NCBI GenBank assembly: GCA_903930745.1
Contig: CAIYZX010000133.1
Coordinates: 1 to 10,403, forward strand
Source: an uncultured Chloroflexota bacterium
GTDB lineage: Bacteria > Chloroflexota > Limnocylindria > Limnocylindrales > CSP1-4
Length of the DNA stretch: 10,403 nucleotides
Reading direction: 5' to 3'
The stretch's first letter is position 1, and every line of letters begins with the position of its first letter. The notes beneath the pieces are model-generated. The model was not told the DNA's origin. It did not search any database and saw nothing but the letters and a program-made list of their open reading frames with translations. The position numbers were made by a program, and so were the translations under genes. Of this stretch, positions 1 through 5,999 are shown in pieces.

Positions 1-1
1 C

Positions 2-973
2 GTCGTTGACCGCCCCGCCGGCGGCACCTTCTCCCGCGGCCTGCGGTCGCTTGCCGAGGAGGACCTTCCCGCCGGCGAGGTCACCGTCCGCGTCGCGTGG
101 TCCGGGGTCAACTTCAAGGACGGGCTGTGCGCACGGGAGGATGGCCGCGTCGCTCGGTCCTACCCGCTGGTGCCCGGCATCGACCTTGCGGGCACGGTTG
201 CGGCCTCCACGGACCCCGCATTCCCCGTGGGCATGGAGGTGCTCGCGAACGGATTCGACATCGGCACGGGCCGGCACGGCGGCTACGCGGAGTACGCCCG
301 GATTCCGTCCGGGTACGTGGTGCCCATGCCGGCGGGGATGACGGCGCGCCAGGCGATGGCCATCGGAACGGCCGGGTTCACGGCCGCGATGAGCGTGGCC
401 GCCCTCGAGCAGCGGGGCCTGGCGCCCGCGGATGGGCCCGTGCTGGTGACCGGCGCCTCGGGCGGCGTTGGGTCCGCGGCCGTGCTGATCCTGGTGGCAC
501 GCGGCTACGAGGTCTGGGCGGCAACCGGCAAGGCGGACGAGGCGGAGCGGCTCCTGGCGGCGGGTGCGGCCGGGACCCTGACGCGCGACGAGGTCACCGC
601 CCCGGGCCGGCCGCTGGACTCGTCACGCTGGGCCGGTGCCGTGGACACCGTGGGCACGGCCACGCTCCCATACGCCCTGCGCACGCTGAAGCTGGGCGCG
701 GCAGTGGCGTCGTCAGGAAACGCCTCCGGGGCGGAGCTCTCCACCACCGTCTTCCCGTTCATCCTGCGCGGCAACGCGCTGCTGGGCATGGACTCGGCGA
801 ACATGGCCATCGGCCCGCGACGCGCGCTCTGGGAGCGGCTGGCCACGGACCTTGCGCCGGCCGGCCTGGACTCGAGGACCACGGAGGTGGACCTGGACAC
901 GCTGGAGCCCGCGCTCGATGCCATCCACGCAGGCCAGGCGCGCGGCCGCTGGGTGGTCCGCGTCACCGGCTAA
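2..973 (+). CDS. acuI: YhdH/AcuI-family NADPH-dependent quinone oxidoreductase / acrylyl-CoA reductase (5' end cut by window)
   Basis: Medium-chain dehydrogenase/reductase without the structural zinc site. The family's best-known activity is NADPH-dependent reduction of acrylyl-CoA to propionyl-CoA in the cytosol. The frame is open from base 2 to a TAA at 971-973 (323 residues seen). The family is about 325-330 residues long, so only a handful of N-terminal residues lie outside the window. Visible motifs, counted from the first codon: VNFKDGL (36-42), PGIDLAGTV (58-66), GGYAEYAR (93-100), the nucleotide-binding loop VTGASGGVGSAAV (149-161), ATGK (174-177), and a late TTVFPFILRGN stretch followed by GMDSANM that is characteristic of YhdH/AcuI rather than other quinone reductases. 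It converges on the DUF4328 gene with a 27-base gap. The family call is firm. The physiological substrate is inferred, and the symbol is by family only. Confidence 0.9.
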   Translation, partial: VVDRPAGGTFSRGLRSLAEEDLPAGEVTVRVAWSGVNFKDGLCAREDGRVARSYPLVPGIDLAGTVAASTDPAFPVGMEVLANGFDIGTGRHGGYAEYARIPSGYVVPMPAGMTARQAMAIGTAGFTAAMSVAALEQRGLAPADGPVLVTGASGGVGSAAVLILVARGYEVWAATGKADEAERLLAAGAAGTLTRDEVTAPGRPLDSSRWAGAVDTVGTATLPYALRTLKLGAAVASSGNASGAELSTTVFPFILRGNALLGMDSANMAIGPRRALWERLATDLAPAGLDSRTTEVDLDTLEPALDAIHAGQARGRWVVRVTG

Positions 974-1000
974 GACCTCGGCCAACCCGAAGAGCCAGGC

Positions 1001-1867
1001 TCAGGCCGTAGGCCCCCAGTCCGGACCTGCACTGCGCTCCGGCATCTGCCCCTGCTCGTGCCGGGTGACCATGCCCTCCGCCCGGATGGCGATCGCCACG
1101 AGCAGCGTTCCCCAGACGACGGTCAGGGCGCCCTGTGCCACCTGCCACACCAGTGCCGTTTGAAGGCGCTCCAGGTTCTGCGCGTCCACCAGTGCGTTGT
1201 TGATCACTGGCGTGACGAAGAGCACGAGCAGGTGGCAGGACCACCAGGTGAACAGCAGGATCCTTGAGAACCGGCCGGTGGGGGCCAGCCGGTCAAGCGC
1301 GTCACCAAGGATTTGAATGGGGATGAACCACGTGGCGACAGGGACAAACCACCAGCCGATCGCCTCGCGCGGACTCCGCTTCGTCCTGCCCAGTCCCAGC
1401 GAGGGCAGGCCATCCACGAGCCGCGACAGCCAGGCCACGAGCACCACGACCGTTGACATCCGGAGCACGAGCGCAACGAGTGCGATGGCGCGCCAGGCCC
1501 CATCGAGCAGCAGCGTCCGTTGCGTGATCGGGGCACCGGCAGCGATGTCCGGGAGCTCCAAGAGGATCGAGGCACCCGCTACGGCGCACAGCGCCCAGGC
1601 AAGGGCGGTGAGGCCGGCGACCAAGGCGACGACCATGGTGCGCGTCCGGGTCCCCCGGTACGGCCCAGGCGCCCATGTGCCGTTGTCGGCCCCCGGGGCG
1701 CTCGGTCCGGCCGGCACGGGCGCTCCCGCCAGCGTGACCGGGTGAACGGGCCGGTGCCCTGTCTGGTAGGCGGCCTGGCCGCTGGCCCACAGCCCCACCG
1801 GCCGGTCGTCATCCGTGACGGGAGCCGTCGCCGGTTCGGTGGCCTCGCGCGCGGACGCGTCGTCCAT
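1001..1867 (-). CDS. DUF4328 domain-containing membrane protein
   Basis: Predicted integral membrane protein of 288 residues and unknown biochemical role. A disordered, Pro/Ala/Gly-rich cytoplasmic-looking N-terminus (residues 1-75) precedes hydrophobic segments at about 78-103, 125-150, 170-187, 203-222 and 238-262. The hallmark is RSPREAIGWWFVPVATWFIP (164-183), which matches the R-[ST]-P...GWFVP...P core of DUF4328 proteins. Start choice: the frame stays open much further upstream, but the ATG at 1867 has GGAGGG five bases before it, and the upstream part overlaps the real hydrolase gene antiparallel-frame style, so the longer version is rejected. It lies 88 bases downstream of the metallo-hydrolase on the same strand and may be co-transcribed with it. 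It converges with the reductase. The family assignment is from motif recognition; no function can be stated. Confidence 0.8.
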   Translation of the reverse strand: MDDASAREATEPATAPVTDDDRPVGLWASGQAAYQTGHRPVHPVTLAGAPVPAGPSAPGADNGTWAPGPYRGTRTRTMVVALVAGLTALAWALCAVAGASILLELPDIAAGAPITQRTLLLDGAWRAIALVALVLRMSTVVVLVAWLSRLVDGLPSLGLGRTKRSPREAIGWWFVPVATWFIPIQILGDALDRLAPTGRFSRILLFTWWSCHLLVLFVTPVINNALVDAQNLERLQTALVWQVAQGALTVVWGTLLVAIAIRAEGMVTRHEQGQMPERSAGPDWGPTA

Positions 1868-1872
1868 GGTGT

Positions 1873-1878
1873 CCCTCC
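1873..1878 (-). promoter_or_regulatory. Ribosome binding site of the DUF4328 gene
   Basis: On the minus strand the bases before the ATG at 1867 read GGAGGG then ACACC then ATG, a near-ideal Shine-Dalgarno with five-base spacing. It fixes the start of this gene inside a much longer open frame. Confidence 0.7.
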
Positions 1879-1955
1879 AATCGCACCCGAGCCGCTCGCG
1901 AGCGCCTGCGGTGAGGATAGGGGCGCGCAGCCTGTCGCGGCGAGGCCGCGTGGCG

Positions 1956-2783
1956 TCAGCCGAGATCGCCGCGGAGCTGGGCGAGGGCGCGCTCCAGGGG
2001 CTCCCGCGCGGAGGCGGCGGGGAACGGGGCGACCGCGAGCGCCGACTCCACGTCCAGGGCACCCTCGTGAACGCGACGGGCGAGGGCCACAAGGTCATGG
2101 AGCTCCGCCGCCTGGCGCGCCACGAAAGCTCGGCCCGCATGCTCGCCGTGTCCCGGGACCACCACGCTTCGCTCCGAGAGGAGCCCCAGGATCGCATCGG
2201 CCGTCGCCGGCCATTCCAGCGGGTAGCCGTCGCCGAAGAAGGGGACCGCGCCGTTCTCCAGCAGGTCCCCGGCACACAGGAGGTCCGCGTCCGGGACCCG
2301 GATCACGATGTCGTTGTCCGTGTGGCCACGCCCGAGATACGCGAGCTCCACGGTGCGCCCGCCGGAACCCAGTGCCAGCGAGGCGGTGCTGGCGAAGACG
2401 TGCTCCGGGGGATCGGGCTCCACCTCGGCGAGTCCCTCGGCGAGATCCGGGTAGTCCCGCATCGCCCAGGCCCGCTGGGCCTCGAAGCCGGTGGTGAGCA
2501 TCGGGACGCACCGCTCGTGACCCCAGACGGCGGCCGGCCGGAAGATGGCGTTGCCAAAGGCATGGTCGAAGTGGCCGTGCGTGTTGACCACGACACGGAC
2601 GGGTGGCACGCGGAGCGCAGCCAGGTCCGCGACGATCTCCCGGGCGTGCTCCGGCGTGGACCGCGTGTCAACGAGCAGCGTCTCGTCCGCGCCCAGGACG
2701 GCGACGATGTTCTGGTCGAAGGCCCGATAGCGACGGACGAGGACGCCATCGGCGACCTCCATCCAGCGAGTGGTGGTGGACAT
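1956..2783 (-). CDS. Metallo-beta-lactamase-fold (MBL) metal-dependent hydrolase
   Basis: A 275-residue cytosolic-looking protein with no signal peptide or membrane segment. It carries the complete dinuclear metal site of the MBL superfamily: THGHFDH (residues 68-74, giving H69, H71, D73, H74), GRGHTDND (151-158, H154), CAGDLLENG (170-178, D173) and VVPGHGEH (208-215, H212). All expected metal ligands are present, so it should be an active hydrolase or related enzyme. The GRGHTD and AGDLLENGAVPFF wording resembles the broad group often annotated as MBL-fold hydrolase or SoxH/cyclase-like, and the substrate cannot be deduced. The ATG at 2783 has no strong Shine-Dalgarno, and it begins 87 bases from the divergent lipase gene. 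The leader could be short or leaderless. The DUF4328 gene follows 88 bases downstream on the same strand. Confidence 0.9.
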   Translation of the reverse strand: MSTTTRWMEVADGVLVRRYRAFDQNIVAVLGADETLLVDTRSTPEHAREIVADLAALRVPPVRVVVNTHGHFDHAFGNAIFRPAAVWGHERCVPMLTTGFEAQRAWAMRDYPDLAEGLAEVEPDPPEHVFASTASLALGSGGRTVELAYLGRGHTDNDIVIRVPDADLLCAGDLLENGAVPFFGDGYPLEWPATADAILGLLSERSVVVPGHGEHAGRAFVARQAAELHDLVALARRVHEGALDVESALAVAPFPAASAREPLERALAQLRGDLG

Positions 2784-2870
2784 GCGCGGATGCTAACCGG
2801 CGACGGCCCTGACGGCGTACGCTCTGGCGCACGAGGGGAACGCTCCGAAACTCACAACCTGGAGGAACCG
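2784..2870. promoter_or_regulatory. Divergent intergenic region, hydrolase / lipase
   Basis: This 87-base spacer separates the divergent starts of the MBL hydrolase (minus) and the lipase (plus), so promoters for both must lie here or inside the genes. A weak candidate plus-strand -10 is TACGCT at 2818-2823. No convincing -35 partner or inverted-repeat operator is visible. That promoters lie here follows from gene orientation; no site is proven. Confidence 0.35.
2861..2866 (+). promoter_or_regulatory. Ribosome binding site deciding the lipase start
   Basis: GGAGGA followed four bases later by GTG at 2871. This selects a GTG start and rejects the much longer open frame running back to 1815, which is only the reverse-frame shadow of the hydrolase gene. 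Confidence 0.75.
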
Positions 2871-3764
2871 GTGACAGACGCCGCCACCACCGCCACGCCC
2901 GCGGCCGCCGCGCCGTCGCCTGCCCTTGGGACCCACCGCATGGCGGACGGGACCATCCTGCGGACCCTGCACTGGCCACCCACGGGCGAGCCCTGGGCGG
3001 TGGTCCTCGTGGTGCACGGACTGGGCGAGCACGGGGGGCGGTACGAGACCGTGGCCGAGGCCATGACCGGTGCCGGCATCGACACCTGGGCGTACGACCA
3101 CCGCGGCAACGGCGGTTCCGGTGGACCGCGCAACTGGGTGGAGCGCTGGTCCATCCTCCACGACGACCTGCAGGCGCGGCTTGAGGCCACGCGCGCCGCG
3201 GCTCCCGGTCTGCCGGTGGTCATGTACGGCCACTCCATGGGCGGCCTCATCGCCACGGGCTACGTCCTTTCCGGGAAGGATCGGCCGCTGCCGGACCTCC
3301 TGGTCCTGTCCGCGCCGGGCCTTGAGTCCACGCTGCCCCAGTGGAAGAAGACGCTGGCCGCCACGTTGTCCGGGATCCTGCCGCGGATGAAGATCGTCAA
3401 CGGGCTCCCCGAGGGCGGCCTCTCGCGCGATCCCGAAGTGTCCCGCAAGGCGGACGCGGACCCGCTCTGCTCCAACAGCTCCACGGTCCGATTCGGCCAC
3501 GAGGCGTTCTCCGAGCAGGCCCGCCTGCGCGTGCTGCTGCCCACCATCGACGCGATGCCGGTCCCCACGTACGTCCTCCACGGCGCCGCGGATCCCATCG
3601 TTCCCGCGGCATCCACGGAGGCGCTGGGCCGCAAGAAGGGCGTCACCCGCAGGCTCCACGAGGGCCTGCGCCACGAGTGCCACCACGAGCCGGAGCACGA
3701 GGCGGTCCTCGCCGAGGTGGTGGCCTGGATCCGCGCCAACGTCCCGTCCGCACCGCAGGTGTAG
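2871..3764 (+). CDS. Monoacylglycerol lipase-type alpha/beta hydrolase
   Basis: Serine hydrolase of the lysophospholipase/monoacylglycerol lipase group (Hydrolase_4 type). Members cleave monoacylglycerols or related esters in the cytosol or at the membrane face. It has 297 residues, the usual size for the family. Motifs: oxyanion-loop region VVHGLGEHGGRY (48-58), YDHRGNGGSGG (75-85), nucleophile elbow GHSMGG (120-125, S122), VLHGAADPIVP (235-245, catalytic D241), and H268 in GLRHEC, followed by EPE where relatives read roughly H-E-x-x-N-E-P. The triad S122/D241/H268 is complete. An Ala/Thr/Pro-rich N-terminus (1-20) replaces a signal peptide. The GTG start is chosen because of the GGAGGA site four bases upstream. 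The stop codon is only 23 bases before the THI-box aptamer, so the promoter of the thiamine cassette may overlap the end of this gene (TAGACT at 3762-3767 is a weak -10 candidate). The substrate is inferred from the family. Confidence 0.9.
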   Translation: MTDAATTATPAAAAPSPALGTHRMADGTILRTLHWPPTGEPWAVVLVVHGLGEHGGRYETVAEAMTGAGIDTWAYDHRGNGGSGGPRNWVERWSILHDDLQARLEATRAAAPGLPVVMYGHSMGGLIATGYVLSGKDRPLPDLLVLSAPGLESTLPQWKKTLAATLSGILPRMKIVNGLPEGGLSRDPEVSRKADADPLCSNSSTVRFGHEAFSEQARLRVLLPTIDAMPVPTYVLHGAADPIVPAASTEALGRKKGVTRRLHEGLRHECHHEPEHEAVLAEVVAWIRANVPSAPQV

Positions 3765-3787
3765 ACTCCCGGCACAACTTCACATCC

Positions 3788-3878
3788 GCCTCCGGGGAGC
3801 GCCTCGTGCGCTGAGAGTGTGGCCAAGGCCACAGACCCGCGGAACCTGATCCGGTTCGTACCGGTGTAGGAAGCAGGC
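3788..3878 (+). promoter_or_regulatory. TPP riboswitch (THI box) aptamer
   Basis: Thiamine-pyrophosphate-sensing RNA in the leader of the transporter genes. Conserved blocks are in the right order: GGGGAGC (3794-3800), GCTGAGAG (3810-3817), ACCCGC (3835-3840), GAACCTGATCCGG (3842-3854) and GTACCGGTGTAGGAAGC (3858-3874). Helices can be drawn by eye. P1 is GCCT 3788-3791 with AGGC 3875-3878. P2 pairs the GGG of 3794-3797 with CCC 3836-3838. P3 is AGCGC 3798-3802 with GCGCT 3808-3812. An optional P3a is TGTGGCC 3818-3824 with GGCCACA 3827-3833. P5 is CCGG 3851-3854 with CCGG 3861-3864. All core ligand-contact segments look intact. In this family TPP binding normally turns expression off. It sits 24 bases after the lipase stop and 68 bases before the preferred start of the binding-protein gene. 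Confidence 0.95.
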
Positions 3879-3881
3879 CCG

Positions 3882-3933
3882 CTCGAGTCAGACGCCGTCC
3901 CCGGCCCCCGGAGACGGCGTTCGTGTGCTCGAG
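3882..3933 (+). promoter_or_regulatory. Candidate riboswitch expression platform (nested hairpin over the start region)
   Basis: Directly after the aptamer lies an 8-bp perfect inverted repeat, ACGCCGTC (3892-3899) with GACGGCGT (3913-3920), around a 13-base C/G-rich loop. It is nested inside a second possible helix, CTCGAG 3882-3887 with CTCGAG 3928-3933. The outer helix would cover the first bases of GAGGAA (3931-3936), the likely Shine-Dalgarno for the start at 3947, and would place the alternative GTG at 3923 in an internal loop. No U-tract follows, so translational control by site sequestration is more likely than intrinsic termination. The pairings are visible; their regulatory use is inferred. 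Confidence 0.55.
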
Positions 3934-3946
3934 GAACCGCAGACCC

Positions 3947-5062
3947 GTGTCGTCATCGCTCCGCCGCCCCGCCACCGTCGCCGCCCTGCTGGCGCTCTCC
4001 GTGCTTGCCTCCGCCTGCGGTGGAAGCGTCGCGACGCCTGCCCCCACGGAGGCCGTGGCAACCGCGGCCACCGTCCCCTCGGCGACGCCTGCCCCCGCGA
4101 CGCCGACCGAAGCGCCCGCCACCCCCGCCCCAGGGCCCGTGACCGTGCGCCTTGCGCTGGACTGGACGCCGAACACGAACCACACCGGCTTCTACGTGGC
4201 GGACCAGGAGGGCTGGTACGCCGATGCCGGCGTGAAGCTTGAGGTCCTCCCGTACGGCGGAACGGCACCCGAGGCCGTCCTCGCCGCGCACCAGGCGGAG
4301 TGCGGCATCTCCTTCCAGGACTCGCTGACCTTCGCTGCGGCCGCCGGCGCGCCCGTGGTGTCCGTGATGGCCATCCTCCAGCACACGGCACAGGAGATCG
4401 CGGTCCTGGACAGCTCCTCGATCGAGCGGCCGAAGCAGCTGGACGGCAAGACGTACGCGGGCTTCGGCTACCCCAACGAGGTGCCCACGCTGCAGAGCGT
4501 CATCCGGGCCGACGGCGGCACGGGCGAGTTCGACTCCGTGATGCTGGACACCGCCGCCTACGAGGCGCTCTACAGCAGGCGCGCGGACTTCGTGATCACG
4601 TTCACGGCCTGGGAGGGGATCGAGGCCGGGCAGCGGGGCATCGGTCTGCGCACCTTCAAGTTCACGGACTACGGCTTCCCTGACTTCTACCAGGTGGTCC
4701 TCGCGTGCGACCGCGAATGGCTGGACCGTGACCCCGTCACCGCCAAGGCGTTCGTCGCCGCGACGGTCAAGGGCTTCGAGTACGCCACCACGAACCCGCA
4801 GGACGCCGCCGCGAAGCTCATCGCCGCCAACCCGGGCGTCTTCGACGCGAACCCCGCGCTCGCGGAGCAGTCCGCGGTGTACATGGCCACACAGGGCCTG
4901 CTGGTGGACGCCGCCGGCAAGGTGGGGACGCAGACCCTGGACGAGTGGACCGGCTACTCCAAGTTCCTGTACGAGCAGGGGCTGCTGACGGACGCCTCCG
5001 GCAACGCGCTGACCGCCGCGCCGGACTACGCGTCGCTGTTCACGAACGACGTCCTCCCGTAG
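3947..5062 (+). CDS. thiY: ThiY-like ABC transporter substrate-binding lipoprotein for a thiamine pyrimidine precursor (NMT1/THI5-like)
   Basis: Extracytoplasmic solute-binding protein of the NMT1/THI5-like family. ThiY relatives bind formylaminopyrimidine or HMP and deliver it to a ThiX permease. With the GTG at 3947 it has 371 residues: a basic n-region (LRRP), a hydrophobic core (11-22), and a lipobox-like LASAC with the lipidated cysteine at 24. An Ala/Thr/Pro linker (27-64) precedes the domain, which begins TVRLALDWTPNTNHTGFYVA (66-85). D72-W-T-P-N-T-N-H-T-G is the family signature. Further fits are GISFQDSLT (120-128), LDGKTYAGFGYP (165-176) and DYGFPDFYQ (241-249). Start: GAGGAA lies 10 bases before the GTG at 3947. 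A GTG at 3923 is in frame with GGAG nine bases upstream and would add eight residues, giving a less typical signal peptide. The TPP riboswitch upstream ties the ligand to thiamine supply. The exact pyrimidine is inferred. Confidence 0.9.
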   Translation: MSSSLRRPATVAALLALSVLASACGGSVATPAPTEAVATAATVPSATPAPATPTEAPATPAPGPVTVRLALDWTPNTNHTGFYVADQEGWYADAGVKLEVLPYGGTAPEAVLAAHQAECGISFQDSLTFAAAAGAPVVSVMAILQHTAQEIAVLDSSSIERPKQLDGKTYAGFGYPNEVPTLQSVIRADGGTGEFDSVMLDTAAYEALYSRRADFVITFTAWEGIEAGQRGIGLRTFKFTDYGFPDFYQVVLACDREWLDRDPVTAKAFVAATVKGFEYATTNPQDAAAKLIAANPGVFDANPALAEQSAVYMATQGLLVDAAGKVGTQTLDEWTGYSKFLYEQGLLTDASGNALTAAPDYASLFTNDVLP

Positions 5063-5087
5063 GCCCCGGCGCGGACCCGAGCCACCG

Positions 5088-5867
5088 ATGCGCGCACGCC
5101 TGCCCGCCCTGGCGCTCCTCGCGGCGATCCTCGTCGCGTGGGAGGTGTACGTGCGCGCGGCGAACGTGGAGCCGGTGGTCCTGCCCGCGCCATCGCGGAT
5201 CGTGGGCGCCCTCGTCCAGTTCCGCGCGGACGCGCTGAAGCACACGATCCCCACGCTCATCGAGACCGTGCTGGGGTTCGTGGTGGCCGTGGCGCTCGCC
5301 GTGGCTGCGGCGGCCGCGATGGACCGGGCACCGGGCATCCGCCGGGCGGTGGAGCCGCTCCTCGTGGTCTCGCAGACCATCCCGGTGGTGGCGCTCGCGC
5401 CGCTCTTCCTGCTCTGGTTCGGCTTCGGCCTGGCGCCCAAGGTGGTCGTGGTGGTTCTCGTGACCTTCTTCCCCATCGTGGTGGCGCTGCTGGACGGCCT
5501 GCGTTCGGCCCCGCCCGCCGCATCGGACCTGCTCCGCTCCTACGGCGCCACGGACGGACAGGCGTTCCGCAAGCTCCGCTGGCCATCGGCCCTGCCCTCG
5601 TTCTTCACCGGCCTGCGGATCTCCGTGGTGTACGCGGTGATTGGCGCCGTCTTCGGGGAGTACGTGGGCGCCCGCGAGGGCCTGGGCATCTGGATGCAGC
5701 TCTCGCAGAACAGCTTCCGCACGGACCTCGTCTTTGCCGCCATCCTCGTCACGTCCGTGCTCTCGCTCGCGCTCTACTGGCTGGTGGGGCTGCTTCGCCG
5801 CCTCGCGATCCCGTGGGCACCGGGCGTCCGCCGGGAGCCGTATCTCGAGGACCAGCCCTTCGCGTAG
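5088..5867 (+). CDS. thiX: ThiX-like ABC transporter permease (BPD_transp_1 family)
   Basis: Inner-membrane permease of the SsuC/TauC/ThiX type, 259 residues, the normal length. Hydrophobic segments lie at about 5-23, 60-80, 95-115, 118-138, 173-193 and 214-236. Early PAPSRI (34-38 region) and QTIPVVALAPLFLLWFGFG (96-114) are typical of this family. The ATPase-coupling EAA-type loop is at 148-170 (LLRSYGAT...FRKLRWPSALP), so it should contact a nucleotide-binding subunit. It starts 25 bases after the binding protein with only a weak ribosome site, consistent with co-transcription under the TPP riboswitch. No ATPase gene follows. The next gene is a glycosyltransferase-like protein after a 132-base gap. 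The substrate (thiamine pyrimidine precursor) is inferred from the riboswitch and the neighbour, since the permease sequence alone cannot separate it from taurine or sulfonate permeases. Confidence 0.9.
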   Translation: MRARLPALALLAAILVAWEVYVRAANVEPVVLPAPSRIVGALVQFRADALKHTIPTLIETVLGFVVAVALAVAAAAAMDRAPGIRRAVEPLLVVSQTIPVVALAPLFLLWFGFGLAPKVVVVVLVTFFPIVVALLDGLRSAPPAASDLLRSYGATDGQAFRKLRWPSALPSFFTGLRISVVYAVIGAVFGEYVGAREGLGIWMQLSQNSFRTDLVFAAILVTSVLSLALYWLVGLLRRLAIPWAPGVRREPYLEDQPFA

Positions 5868-5915
5868 GCACCCGAACGCCGGAGAGCAAGCGGCGCAACG
5901 CAACCCCGCGCCGGG

Positions 5916-5927
5916 CGCACGCGTGCG
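5916..5927. promoter_or_regulatory. 12-bp perfect palindrome upstream of the glycosyltransferase-like gene
   Basis: CGCACGCGTGCG is a perfect palindrome in the 132-base gap between the permease and the next gene, 72 bases before the GTG start at 6000. It may be an operator half-site pair or chance in GC-rich DNA. No clear promoter elements are visible beside it. Confidence 0.3.
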
Positions 5928-5999
5928 ATCATCCGCCCACTCGCGAACCCCGCGCCCAGACGCCCCACACGCCCCGCAGCACTGGAGAGGTGACGCACC

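Noticed and set aside
97..1011. 304-codon plus-strand frame overlapping the first gene
   Set aside because: It is an Arg/Gly/His-rich alternative frame of the YhdH/AcuI-type reductase, whose own frame shows the cofactor-binding and family motifs.
1868..2275. N-terminal extension of the DUF4328 frame to 2275
   Set aside because: It overlaps the hydrolase coding region, is Ser/Arg/Pro-rich without domain character, and the ATG at 1867 has an excellent ribosome site.
1815..2870. N-terminal extension of the lipase reading frame back to 1815
   Set aside because: This part overlaps the MBL hydrolase on the other strand and reads as its shadow. A GGAGGA site before the GTG at 2871 and the family length both support the short form.
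3892..3920. Hairpin after the TPP aptamer read as an intrinsic terminator
   Set aside because: No run of T follows the stem (the next bases are TCGTGTGCTC), and the stem sits next to the start codons, so sequestration of translation signals is the better reading.
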